Below are positions 46,521 through 57,169 of a stretch of 64,000 bases of DNA, one piece after another. The stretch's first letter is position 1. Each line of letters opens with the position of its first letter. A program made the translations under genes and the position numbers. The DNA lies in NCBI RefSeq assembly GCF_000420165.1, contig NZ_ATUK01000010.1, positions 248,001 to 312,000 of the forward strand, in the 5' to 3' direction. Origin of the DNA: Thioalkalivibrio sp. AKL19. Its GTDB lineage: Bacteria; Pseudomonadota; Gammaproteobacteria; Ectothiorhodospirales; Ectothiorhodospiraceae. The notes under the pieces are model-generated. The model did not search any database and was not told where the DNA came from. It was given only the letters and a program-made list of their open reading frames with translations.

Positions 46521-46820
46521 TCAATCCATGTCGCGCGCCGGAGCCTCCTCGTGGAACGCGTCGTCATGCCCCTGGGGACCGCGTCCGCCGTCTTGCGGCT
46601 CGTCCTCGCGCAGGTCCTCAACCCAGCCACGCAGGTCGTCCTCCACCTCTTCTACGGTCTCGTCGCCCGCCTCGCCGGCCTCCTCCGCCGGACCCGGGTC
46701 GGAGCACGCTGCCAGCAGACCTGCAGCCACCAGCAACAGGGCCATCCGGTACAGCGGAAAGCCCGCGAAACCGATCCCACCCTCACGGGTCCTGTGGGGT
46801 TTTCGCATTGCGCCAGTCAT
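46521..46820 (-). CDS. Small acidic lipoprotein, unknown function
   Basis: This ~99-residue protein has a hydrophobic signal (FPLYRMALLLVAAGLLAAC) whose lipobox LLAAC predicts lipid attachment, followed by a very acidic tail (GPAEEAGEAGDETVEEVEDD) and a Glu/Asp/His-rich C-terminus. I do not recognise the family. The ATG at 46820 is chosen because GGAG lies upstream; starts at 46835 and 46808 are possible. The acidic tail is in keeping with a salt-adapted envelope protein. Confidence 0.6.
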   Translation of the reverse strand: MTGAMRKPHRTREGGIGFAGFPLYRMALLLVAAGLLAACSDPGPAEEAGEAGDETVEEVEDDLRGWVEDLREDEPQDGGRGPQGHDDAFHEEAPARDMD

Positions 46821-47114
46821 CTCGTGTTTCTCCATGGATTGTCTCGGACACTCGGCACTCGGCCCGCAAAACCCCAATGCACTACCTATCGAAAATGCGA
46901 AATGAATCGCCACTCTTGCCACCACCCGGACGTTATCCTGAAGGGGTTAAAAGGCGTCGATCAGCACGCTCAGTTTGTCCCTCCCCAGGCGATCCAGTCT
47001 CGAATTGCATTCCAGAACTGAGAACGAGTTCGCCAAGCACAATCAAAGCATAGACCCGAAACACGAAATCCGGCCTACACTTGATCATTCAATAGATTTG
47101 CAAGGAGTGACATC

Positions 47115-47279
47115 ATGCTGGGATGGGCATTGCTATTTCTGATCGTCGCGATCGTCGCGGGCGCGCTGGGGCTGAGCGGGATTGCCGGGGCTGCCACGCA
47201 AATCGCCTGGATCCTGTTTGTCGTGGGCCTGATCCTGGCGGTGGTGTTCTTCGTCACCGGGAGGCGCCCCCCGGTGTAA
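47115..47279 (+). CDS. DUF1328 small membrane protein (YtjA-like)
   Basis: This 54-residue protein reads [22 protein letters not shown], then [20 protein letters not shown] and [12 protein letters not shown], with two membrane helices. It matches the DUF1328/YtjA family of small stress-associated inner-membrane proteins of unknown function. AAGGAG stands 8 nt before the ATG. A perfect hairpin follows 16 bp after the stop. Confidence 0.9.
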   Translation: MLGWALLFLIVAIVAGALGLSGIAGAATQIAWILFVVGLILAVVFFVTGRRPPV

Positions 47280-47295
47280 CGAAGGCTTGCTGACG

Positions 47296-47333
47296 ACCGG
47301 GGCGAATGCGAACAGGTCGGCATTCGCCCCGGT
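47296..47333 (+). terminator. Hairpin after the DUF1328 gene
   Basis: Positions 47296-47309 and 47320-47333 form a perfect 14-bp stem with a 10-nt loop. There is no T run, but the position fits a transcript end. Confidence 0.6.
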
Positions 47334-47369
47334 TACGCCGCGGGCCGGTGTAACGAGAAGAAACACGCA

Positions 47370-47386
47370 CGTTACGCAACGTAACG
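47370..47386. promoter_or_regulatory. Operator-like palindrome upstream of the first DUF294 gene
   Basis: cgttacgcaacgtaacg is a perfect 7-bp dyad with a 3-nt centre, 118 bp upstream of the CBS/DUF294 gene. A related taacg occurs just upstream. It may bind a regulator of the acetate module. Confidence 0.45.
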
Positions 47387-47504
47387 CACGGAACAGACCG
47401 CTTGGCCACAACCTGCTGATTCGCGGGGGCCAAAGAATTGGCGTGCAACTTGCAGTAGACCCCCGAGACGTGAACACCATCACTTTGGGGATGCCGCTAC
47501 CGCC

Positions 47505-49382
47505 ATGTCCGACGCGCTCGACAGCACCCGGGAGTTCCTCGGCGCCCACGCCCCGTTCGACCAGCTCGAGACGGATGCGCTGGAGTTCCTGCTGCCCCGC
47601 CTGGAGAGCCGCTTCTACGCGCGTGGCGCGCGCATCACCGACCCCGAGGCCGGTCCGGCCCAGCGTTTCCACATCATCCGCCAGGGCCGCATCCGCGGCG
47701 AGACCCCCAGCGAGGACGAACAGCTCTCCGGCAAGGCCTGGGAGCTGATCCCCGGCGAATGCTTCCCGATCGGCGCCCTCCTCGGCCGCCGCGCGGTACA
47801 TACCGTGCATCGCGCGGCGGAGGACACCGTCTGCCTGGAACTGAGCCTGGAGGACTTCGACCGCCTGCGCGCCCGCTCGCGCGTCTTTAACGACTTCTGC
47901 ACCCGGCGCCTGGCCAACCTGCTGGACCGCCTGCAGCAGGGCCTCGACACGCTGTCCGCCCGCGACGGCGGATCGGCCGGGCAATTGAACACGCCACTGG
48001 CCCTGCGCATTGCCCGCGAGCCGGTCACCTGTTCGCCCGACACACGCCTGCGCGATGTCCTGAGCACCATGCGCGACGAGCGCGTCGGCTCCATCGTCGC
48101 CGTTGACGGCAACCACCACCCGGTCGGCATCTTCACGCTGCATGACCTGCTTGCGCGCGTCGCGCTCGCCGATGTGGGCCTCGACACCGCGGTGCAGGCC
48201 GTGATGACCCCGGACCCGGTCGCGCTGGCCGAAAGCGCGCCGGGCTTCGAGGGGATCGAGGCCATGACCGAGCACGGCATGACCCATCTGTGCGTGGTAC
48301 GCGATGGCCGCCTGGTCGGCGTACTGGGTGAACGCGACCTCCTCACCAGCCAGCCGCTGACGCTGGACGGCCTGGTGCGCGAAATCCGCCGCGCGGACTC
48401 GGTGGCGGCGATCGCCGAACGCCTGCGCCAGGTGCCACGCCTGATCGAGGCCGTGGCCGGCCAGGGCGCAGAAGCCGATCAGGTCCTGCGCCTGATCACG
48501 CGTCTCAACGAACACGCCACACGCCGCGTGCTGGCCCTGTTGCGGCCGCAGCACGAGGCCATCGAGGGCATCGACTTCACCTGGCTGGCGTTCGGCTCCC
48601 AGGCGCGCGAGGAGCAGGCCCTGGTCACGGACCAGGACAACGGCATCCTGTTCGACGCCGCGGCCAGCGACGCGGACGCAATCCGCGAGCGCCTGCTGCC
48701 GTACGCGAAGGACGTGAACCAGGCGCTGGCCGAGTGCGGGTTCATGCTGTGCCCCGGCAACATCATGGCCGGCAACCCGGAGTGCTGCCTGAGCGGCCCG
48801 GAGTGGGATCAGCGTTTCACCCGCTGGATCGAGCAAGGCACGCCGGAGCACCTGCTCAAGAGCAGCATCTTCTTCGATCTGCGCGCCGTGGACGGCGATG
48901 CCGGTCCGGTAGAGGCGCTGCGCACCCGCCTGCTGCAGAAGACCGCCTTCAACAGCCGCTTCCGCCGCCAGATGGCCGCCAACCAGCAGATGTTCCGCCC
49001 GCCGCTCGGGCTGTTCGGCGAGATCAAGAGCGGCGCCGAGGGGATCGACATCAAGAAACAGGGGCTGACGCCCTTCGTCGACGGCGCGCGGATCATCGCG
49101 CTGGCCGCCGAGCTCCCGGCCACGCGCACCCACGACCGCCTGGACCAGGCGGTCACCGCGGACGTCATGCGCGACGCCGACGCCCGGGACTACCACGCCG
49201 CCCTGCGCTACCTGCAGATGCTGCGCCTACGGGCCCAGCAAAAGGCCCTGCGCGAGGGGCGCGACGACGACAACCGAATCCGGCCGGAAGAGCTGGGTGC
49301 CCTGGAGGGACGGGTGCTCAAGGAGAGTTTCCGGCAGGCCCGCAAGCTGCAGGGGCAGCTTGAGGTGCAGTACCAGCTGTGA
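47505..49382 (+). CDS. CBS-domain/DUF294 nucleotidyltransferase-like signalling protein, copy 1
   Basis: This 625-residue protein has an N-terminal cyclic-nucleotide-binding-like domain (to about 150), two CBS domains (about 160-290), a DUF294 nucleotidyltransferase domain with the GS-x-D-x-D pattern (FGSQAREEQALVTDQDNGILFD) and a C-terminal DUF294-associated helical domain. Such GlnD-like proteins accompany the DUF4212/symporter pair and probably regulate acetate uptake or use. Copy 2 lies at 51683; the two flank the transporter. Confidence 0.9.
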   Translation: MSDALDSTREFLGAHAPFDQLETDALEFLLPRLESRFYARGARITDPEAGPAQRFHIIRQGRIRGETPSEDEQLSGKAWELIPGECFPIGALLGRRAVHTVHRAAEDTVCLELSLEDFDRLRARSRVFNDFCTRRLANLLDRLQQGLDTLSARDGGSAGQLNTPLALRIAREPVTCSPDTRLRDVLSTMRDERVGSIVAVDGNHHPVGIFTLHDLLARVALADVGLDTAVQAVMTPDPVALAESAPGFEGIEAMTEHGMTHLCVVRDGRLVGVLGERDLLTSQPLTLDGLVREIRRADSVAAIAERLRQVPRLIEAVAGQGAEADQVLRLITRLNEHATRRVLALLRPQHEAIEGIDFTWLAFGSQAREEQALVTDQDNGILFDAAASDADAIRERLLPYAKDVNQALAECGFMLCPGNIMAGNPECCLSGPEWDQRFTRWIEQGTPEHLLKSSIFFDLRAVDGDAGPVEALRTRLLQKTAFNSRFRRQMAANQQMFRPPLGLFGEIKSGAEGIDIKKQGLTPFVDGARIIALAAELPATRTHDRLDQAVTADVMRDADARDYHAALRYLQMLRLRAQQKALREGRDDDNRIRPEELGALEGRVLKESFRQARKLQGQLEVQYQL

Positions 49383-49425
49383 TGGATCACGGCAAACAAC
49401 AAAACCTTACGAGAGGAGCATCGTC

Positions 49426-49689
49426 ATGTCACAAGAAGACCTGAGCCGGCAGGCGTACTGGCGGGCGCACCTGCGCCTGCTGGGCATCTGCCTGGCCATC
49501 TGGTTCCTGGTGTCGTTCGTGCTGGGCATTCTCGTCGCCCAGCCCCTGAACGCGTTCCAGCTGGGGGGCTATCCGCTGGGCTTCTGGTTCGCGCAACAGG
49601 GGTCGATCTACACCTTCATCATCCTGATCTTCGTTTATGCCTGGCGCATGAACGTCCTGGATCGCAAGTTCAACGTCCACGAGGAGTAA
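49426..49689 (+). CDS. DUF4212 small subunit of a sodium/solute symporter
   Basis: This 87-residue protein has two membrane helices (LLGICLAIWFLVSFVLGIL and GSIYTFIILIFVYAWRMNVLD) and a conserved N-terminal YWRAHLRL. It is the small partner of the VC_2705-type symporter encoded 7 bp downstream. GAGAGGAG precedes the ATG. Confidence 0.93.
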   Translation: MSQEDLSRQAYWRAHLRLLGICLAIWFLVSFVLGILVAQPLNAFQLGGYPLGFWFAQQGSIYTFIILIFVYAWRMNVLDRKFNVHEE

Positions 49690-49696
49690 GCCTGTC

Positions 49697-51466
49697 ATGG
49701 ATCAACAGACTCTAAGCCTGCTCGTGGTCGGGGCGACCTTCGCCCTGTACATCGGCATCGCCATCTGGGCGCGCGCCGGTTCGACCAGCGAGTTCTACGT
49801 CGCCGGGCGCGGCGTCAACCCGATCGCCAACGGCATGGCCACGGCCGCGGACTGGATGTCCGCCGCGTCGTTCATTTCCATGGCCGGCCTGATCGCGTTC
49901 CTCGGCTTCACCGGGGGTGCCTACCTGATGGGCTGGACCGGCGGCTACGTGCTGATGGCGCTGCTGCTGGCCCCGTACCTGCGCAAGTTCGGGAAGTTCA
50001 CGGTGCCGGAATTCATCGGGGACCGTTACTACTCGAAGGCCGCGCGCATCATCGCCGTGATCTCCCTGATCGTGATGTCCGTGACCTACGTGATCGGGCA
50101 GATGCGCGGGGTCGGGATCGCCTTCTCCAACATCCTGGAGGTCCCGCTGGCCACCGGGCTGTTCGCCGGCATGGCGGTGGTGTTCATCTACGCCGTGCTC
50201 GGCGGGATGAAGGGCATCACCTACACCCAGATCGCGCAGTACGTGATCATGATCTTTGCCTACACGGTGCCGGCGGTCTTCATCGCCATCACCCTGACCG
50301 GCAACCCGATCCCGCAGCTGGGCCTGGGCTCGACCCTCGAGGGCTCCGACACCTTCCTGCTGGATGCGCTTGACCAGACCATGGTCGATCTGGGCTTCCA
50401 CGCCTATACCGAAGTGGGCGGCATGAGCCTGATGAACATGTTCCTGCTGACCCTGGCGCTGATGATCGGTACCGCGGGCCTGCCGCACGTGATCATCCGC
50501 TTCTTCACCGTTCCGCGCGTGCGCGATGCCCGCAAGTCCGCTGGCTGGGCGCTGGTGTTCATCGGCATCCTCTATACCACCGCCCCGGCGGTCGGTGCGA
50601 TGGCGATCTGGAACCTGGTGAACACCGTCCACCCGGGCGAGATCGGCACCGAGGAAGGCCACCTGGCCTACGAGGACAAGCCGGCCTGGATGGAGCGCTG
50701 GGAACAGACCGGTCTGCTCGCCTTCGAGGACAAGAACGAGGACGGCGTCATCCAGTACTACAACGACGGCAACGAAGAGTTCGCCGCGATGGCGGAAGAG
50801 GAATACGGCTGGGAAGGTTCCGAGATCGTGACCCTCGACCGCGACATCATGGTACTGGCCAACCCCGAGATCGCCGGGCTTCCCGGCTGGGTGATCGCAC
50901 TGGTCGCAGCGGGGGGTATCGCCGCCGCACTGTCGACCGCGGCGGGACTGCTGCTCGCGATATCGTCGGCCATCTCGCACGACTTGCTGAAGGGCGTGTT
51001 CATGCCAAGGATCAGCGAGAAGAGGGAGCTACTGGCCGGACGAATTGCCATGGCGGTCGCCATCCTGTTCGCGGGGTATCTGGGGCTTAACCCACCCGGC
51101 TTCGCGGCCGAGGTGGTGGCCCTGGCCTTTGGCCTCGCCGCGGCCTCCCTGTTCCCGACCCTGATGATGGGCATCTTCATGAAGAAGATGAACAAGGAAG
51201 GCGCGATCGCCGGCATGCTGGTGGGTCTGGGTACCACCCTGCTGTACATCTTCACGTACAAGGGCTGGTTCTTCTTCTCCGGCACCGCCATGCTCCCGGA
51301 CACCCCGGAAGGCTGGCTGCTGGGCGTGAACCCGACCGGCTTCGGCGCCATCGGTGCGGTGTTCAACTTTGTCACTGCCTACATCGTGATGAAGCTGACC
51401 CGGGAGCCGCCGAAGGAGATCCAGGATCTGGTGGAAAGCGTGCGCGTACCGCGTACCGAAGGCTGA
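49697..51466 (+). CDS. Sodium:solute symporter, acetate/ActP-related (VC_2705 type)
   Basis: This 589-residue SSS-family permease has about 13 membrane helices. FYVAGRGVNPIANGMATAADWMSAASFISMAG at the N-terminus is typical of the ActP branch. An acidic insert at about residues 320-390 lies between helices. Position beside acs and the DUF294/exonuclease genes indicates uptake of acetate or a similar short carboxylate with Na+, suited to a sodium-rich habitat. The substrate itself is inference. Confidence 0.92.
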   Translation: MDQQTLSLLVVGATFALYIGIAIWARAGSTSEFYVAGRGVNPIANGMATAADWMSAASFISMAGLIAFLGFTGGAYLMGWTGGYVLMALLLAPYLRKFGKFTVPEFIGDRYYSKAARIIAVISLIVMSVTYVIGQMRGVGIAFSNILEVPLATGLFAGMAVVFIYAVLGGMKGITYTQIAQYVIMIFAYTVPAVFIAITLTGNPIPQLGLGSTLEGSDTFLLDALDQTMVDLGFHAYTEVGGMSLMNMFLLTLALMIGTAGLPHVIIRFFTVPRVRDARKSAGWALVFIGILYTTAPAVGAMAIWNLVNTVHPGEIGTEEGHLAYEDKPAWMERWEQTGLLAFEDKNEDGVIQYYNDGNEEFAAMAEEEYGWEGSEIVTLDRDIMVLANPEIAGLPGWVIALVAAGGIAAALSTAAGLLLAISSAISHDLLKGVFMPRISEKRELLAGRIAMAVAILFAGYLGLNPPGFAAEVVALAFGLAAASLFPTLMMGIFMKKMNKEGAIAGMLVGLGTTLLYIFTYKGWFFFSGTAMLPDTPEGWLLGVNPTGFGAIGAVFNFVTAYIVMKLTREPPKEIQDLVESVRVPRTEG

Positions 51467-51548
51467 TGGACGGCCCCGCCATGACCGGCAGCATCGGCAT
51501 GGCGGGGTCCCCGTCACCATGACTGGATGGTTATTCAATAGGAGATAA

Positions 51549-51590
51549 GGCGGGGTCGGCTCGGATACACCGAGTCGGCCCCTTTTATCT
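51549..51590 (+). terminator. Intrinsic terminator after the symporter gene
   Basis: ggggtcggctcgg pairs with ccgagtcggcccc (two G-T pairs) around a short loop and is followed by cttttat. The stem and T run fit a rho-independent terminator about 85 bp after the symporter stop. Confidence 0.75.
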
Positions 51591-51608
51591 GGCACATTGT
51601 CCATGGGC

Positions 51609-51647
51609 CAACCGGCAATCGACCCTACCCCGGTCGATTGCCGGTTG
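51609..51647. promoter_or_regulatory. Strong hairpin upstream of the second DUF294 gene
   Basis: Positions 51609-51624 and 51632-51647 form a perfect 16-bp stem with a 7-nt loop, ending 35 bp before the ATG at 51683. It could be a leader hairpin or an operator. Confidence 0.6.
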
Positions 51648-51682
51648 CCCCATTCAAGCTGCACACCCACACGGACCCACGC

Positions 51683-53533
51683 ATGAACGGCGAACTCGAA
51701 GAGATCCGCGAGTTTCTCGACCGCTGTCCGGACCTGGCCCCCCTGCCGGCGGCCAGCCGGGATGCCTTCGTGCGCCGACTCACCCTGCGCTACCTGCGCG
51801 AGGGGAGCACCTTCCCGCCGGAGAACGAACCGGGCCTCTGGATCGTGCGCACCGGCACCATCGAACTTCGCGACGATCGGGACACCCTGCGCGATCGCCT
51901 CGGCGAAGGCGATCTCGTCCATGTACCCGAGGCCCCTTCGCACCCGCTGGGCCCGGTCACCGAGGACGCCCTGATCTACCACCTGCCACTGGAACGCGCC
52001 CGGGAGCTGGCGGCACTCGACGGGTCCATCGCCCAGGTCCTCGCGGCCGATGCCCAGCGACCACTCTCCACCGACGGCGCCACGCACGGCCACGGGGGCG
52101 ACAACCGCCTGCTGACCACGCCGGTACGCGCCCTGATGACGCCCCATCCGGTATTGGCCGTCAGTACCCTCAGCCTGCGCGAGGCCGCACGCCTGATGGA
52201 CCGGGCCGACATCTCCGCACTGCTGCTGCACACCCCGGACCGGCCGGGCGAGCCCTGCGGGATCCTTACCGACACTGACCTGCGCCGCGCGATCGCCAAC
52301 GACATCGATCCCGAAACGCCCGTGGCCGACTCGATGGCCCACCCACTGACCACCGTGCACCGCGGTACGCCGGCCTTCGAGGCATTGCTGTGCATGGCAC
52401 GTCATGACATCCATCACCTCCCGGTCATCCGCGAGGCCGACGACACCCTGGCCGGCATCCTCTCCAGCACGGACCTGATCCGCCACCAGGGGACCAGCGC
52501 CGTCTACCTGGTGCGCGACCTGCGCCGGGCCGACGATCTCGAGGGTCTCAAGGGCATCATGCAGGCCCTGCCCCGGCTGCAGACCCAGCTGGTGGACTCC
52601 GGCGCGGACGCCCTGCAGATCACGCAGACGATCACCATGGTGATCGACACCCTTACCCAGCGCCTGATCGAGCTGTGCGAGCGTGACCAGGGATCGCCAC
52701 CCTGCGCCTATGCCTGGCTGGCCAGTGGCAGTCAGGGCCGCCACGAACAGACCGTGTTCACCGACCAGGACACCGCGATCATCATCGCCGACGACGGCCC
52801 GAAGGGCGCCGACGGCTGGTTCGAGGCGCTTGCGCGCAAGGTGACCGCCGGCCTCGATGCCTGCGGCATTCGCGCCTGCCCCGGCGATGTCGACCCCACC
52901 CACCCCGACTGGCGCCGCCCGGCGGCTGACTGGGCCCGCGAGATGGAACGCGTTCTGCAGCACCCCACTCCGCGCGACGCCATGCTGGCCACCCACTACC
53001 TGGACATGCGCGTGATCCACGGCGATGCGAGCCTGTTCGAGCCGCTGCACCAGCGCGCACTGGAGACCGGCGCCCGCCACGAGGCGCTTCTGAGCACCCT
53101 GGCCGACCAGGCACGCGACCTGCCCCCGCCGCTCGGATTCTTCCGCCAGTTCGTGCTGGAGGACAGCGGCGAGCACGCCGACACCCTGGATCTCAAAATG
53201 CGCGGCCTGCTGCCGATCGTCGCCATGGCGCGGGTATTCGCCCTGCACGCCGGCAGCGCGGCGCGCAACACGGTGGAGCGTCTGCGCGCGGCCGCCCGGG
53301 CGGGGGTGATCCACGAGGCGACAGCCGACAATCTGGTCGACGCCTGGCTCTTCATCGCCGGGCTGCGCGCCCGCCACCAGTCGAGCCAGGTCCGCAGCGG
53401 CCAGGCGCCGGACAACGCCCTGGACCCGGCCGGGCTGTCCACGCTCGAGCGCAGTCACCTGAAGACGGCCTTCCGCCTGGTCAGCGACGCCCGCAAGACG
53501 GCCCTGGCGGACGCCGAACGGGTCCACGGATGA
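51683..53533 (+). CDS. CBS-domain/DUF294 nucleotidyltransferase-like signalling protein, copy 2
   Basis: This 616-residue paralogue of the protein at 47505 has the same order: cNMP-binding-like domain, two CBS domains (VRALMTPHPVLAVSTLSLREAARLM; VADSMAHPLTTVHRGTPAFE), nucleotidyltransferase with SGSQGRHEQTVFTDQDTAIIIAD, and a C-terminal helical domain. It is more diverged at the N-terminus. The ATG at 51683 (MNGELEEIREFLDRCPDLA) is chosen. It is followed by the exonuclease gene, its usual partner. Confidence 0.9.
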   Translation: MNGELEEIREFLDRCPDLAPLPAASRDAFVRRLTLRYLREGSTFPPENEPGLWIVRTGTIELRDDRDTLRDRLGEGDLVHVPEAPSHPLGPVTEDALIYHLPLERARELAALDGSIAQVLAADAQRPLSTDGATHGHGGDNRLLTTPVRALMTPHPVLAVSTLSLREAARLMDRADISALLLHTPDRPGEPCGILTDTDLRRAIANDIDPETPVADSMAHPLTTVHRGTPAFEALLCMARHDIHHLPVIREADDTLAGILSSTDLIRHQGTSAVYLVRDLRRADDLEGLKGIMQALPRLQTQLVDSGADALQITQTITMVIDTLTQRLIELCERDQGSPPCAYAWLASGSQGRHEQTVFTDQDTAIIIADDGPKGADGWFEALARKVTAGLDACGIRACPGDVDPTHPDWRRPAADWAREMERVLQHPTPRDAMLATHYLDMRVIHGDASLFEPLHQRALETGARHEALLSTLADQARDLPPPLGFFRQFVLEDSGEHADTLDLKMRGLLPIVAMARVFALHAGSAARNTVERLRAAARAGVIHEATADNLVDAWLFIAGLRARHQSSQVRSGQAPDNALDPAGLSTLERSHLKTAFRLVSDARKTALADAERVHG

Positions 53534-53570
53534 CCCAGCCAAACCCGCACGGCCCGGCCACGACCCGTTG

Positions 53571-54308
53571 ATGGTCTGCGCGCTGCACAACGCCGACTGG
53601 CGCCGCCCACCCGGGCACTGGCGCTTCTGCCGCGCCCGCCGCCGCGCGGCGCGCCACGCCCCGGCGGGTCCCCTGCGCGCATGCCTGGAGGCGCCTCTGC
53701 CGCCGTCCGGGCAACCGGTAGCCGCCAGCCACTTCCTCGCGGTGGATCTGGAGACCACCGGCCTGGACCCGGAACACGATCGCATCCTCAGCATTGGCTG
53801 GGTGGCCATGGACGGCCCCCGGATCGACCTCGCCACCGCCGACCAGCGCCTGGTGCGTGCCGAGGGTCCGGTGCCGGAGGCCAGCGCCGTGATCCACCGC
53901 ATCACCGACCGGCGCGCGGCCAGCGGCGTACCCCTGGAAGAGGCCCTGGATGCCCTGTTCCAGGCGCTCGCCGGCCGCGTGATGGTCGCGCACCACGCGG
54001 CCCTGGAGATCGGCTTCCTCGAGCAGGCCTGCCAGCGGCTTTACGGCGTGCGCCCACCGCTGGCGATCGTGGACACCCTGCGCCTGGCGGAGACCGCCCT
54101 GCGCCGTGCCGGCCAGCCGATCCCGGCCCACGGGCTGCGCCTGCATACCCTGCGCGCGCGCTACAACCTGCCGGCCTATCGCGCGCACGACGCGCTGTTC
54201 GATGCCATCGCGGCCGGCGAGCTGTTTGCCGCGCTGCTCAGCCGGCAGTCGCCGGACGGAAAACTGCCGCTGGGGCGAGTGCTGTTCCGCCCGGCATGGC
54301 TCTGGTGA
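53571..54308 (+). CDS. DnaQ-like 3'-5' exonuclease domain protein
   Basis: This 245-residue protein has the exo I motif FLAVDLETTGLDPEHDRILSIGW and later motifs VMVAHHAALEIGFL and RAHDALFDAIAAGEL, that is, a DEDDh exonuclease. It is not the chromosomal epsilon subunit, which is longer and differently placed. It regularly accompanies DUF294 proteins in acetate loci; the link is unexplained. ATG at 53571 with a basic, Arg/Ala-rich N-terminus of ~50 residues. Confidence 0.85.
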   Translation: MVCALHNADWRRPPGHWRFCRARRRAARHAPAGPLRACLEAPLPPSGQPVAASHFLAVDLETTGLDPEHDRILSIGWVAMDGPRIDLATADQRLVRAEGPVPEASAVIHRITDRRAASGVPLEEALDALFQALAGRVMVAHHAALEIGFLEQACQRLYGVRPPLAIVDTLRLAETALRRAGQPIPAHGLRLHTLRARYNLPAYRAHDALFDAIAAGELFAALLSRQSPDGKLPLGRVLFRPAWLW

Positions 54309-54410
54309 GCGCGGCCCACAGGCGGTTCGCATGCTATCCTCGCATCCACAAAAGGGGCTGGCCGCAGGCCATTCCCGAACCCCTTGCCCAAAATCGATCT
54401 GGAGGCCCTG

Positions 54411-56369
<1,959 letters not shown>

Positions 56370-56677
56370 CCCCCAGGCCGGGGCCCCGTGCCCCGGCCCT
56401 TCTCCCGCCAACTCCTCCGCCCCCGTCATTGCGAGGAGCCGAAGGCGACGTGGCAATCTCTGTCCGGCACCACTAGCGTTCGACAGCCTGCGCAGTGCCA
56501 GCGGTGGGAGATTACTCGCTGCGCTCGCCCTTCGGGCCGGCCTTTGGCCGTTCAACGCAGCTTCGCTGCTTTTTGTGCTTCGTCGCTGCGCTCTTCGCAA
56601 TAACGGGGCGGGGGTATCATTCGCAATCGCCAGCCCTCCCCGGCACCATCACCGGTAAACCCCAGGCCCCACAACGC
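56370..56677. repeat. REP-like repeat region, first copy
   Basis: About 56510-56605 is an extragenic repeat with inner hairpins; an inverted copy of it lies at 58536-58632. Just before it, cgtcattgcgaggagccgaa (from about 56424) is the common proteobacterial REP-type sequence. The small frames here are shadows of the repeat. Confidence 0.8.
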
Positions 56678-57064
56678 ATGAGCACCCAACACTCCGGCAA
56701 CCCCAAGGACCACCCACAGGCCCCCCGCCTGCGCGTACTGCTGGGCGAGGTCACGGCCATGGGCCCGGGCAAGGCCATGCTGCTGGAGGCCATCCGCGAC
56801 AAGGGCTCGATCTCCGCGGCCGCGCGCAGCGTCGGCATGTCCTATCGCCGCGCCTGGGACCTGGTCGAGACCATGAACCAGAGCTTCCGCGAGCCCGTGG
56901 TGGCCACCGCCAAGGGCGGCGCTGGGGGTGGCGGGGCTCAGGTCACCGCATTCGGCGAGACGGTGCTGGCGCGCTACCGCGACATGGAACGCAAGGCCTG
57001 CGAGGCCCTGCGCGACGAACTGCACACCTTCGCCGACTTCCTCGCCGACGACTACGAACCCTGA
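56678..57064 (+). CDS. modE: ModE-like molybdate-responsive regulator, DNA-binding domain only
   Basis: This 128-residue protein has the LysR-type winged helix of ModE (GPGKAMLLEAIRDKGSISAAARSVGMSYRRAWDLVETMN) and a dimerisation helix, but lacks the C-terminal di-mop molybdate-binding half. Single-domain ModE proteins are known and may sense metal through other proteins or not at all. A glycine-rich stretch (GGAGGGGAQ) follows the HTH. It lies near modABC but is separated by nupC. Confidence 0.88.
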   Translation: MSTQHSGNPKDHPQAPRLRVLLGEVTAMGPGKAMLLEAIRDKGSISAAARSVGMSYRRAWDLVETMNQSFREPVVATAKGGAGGGGAQVTAFGETVLARYRDMERKACEALRDELHTFADFLADDYEP

Positions 57065-57169
57065 TCCGAGCGGGTCCTGACGGGTCCAGCGCGCGCCCGC
57101 ATTGGCATCCGGCCCAAAGCCGGTATCCTGTGCGGTTTTTGAACGCCGTCACAGACTAAAGGAAGGCGC

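Noticed and set aside
56424-56460. tRNA-like or phage attachment sequence near the REP repeat
   Set aside because: No cloverleaf or anticodon arm can be drawn; the sequence is a known kind of extragenic palindrome.
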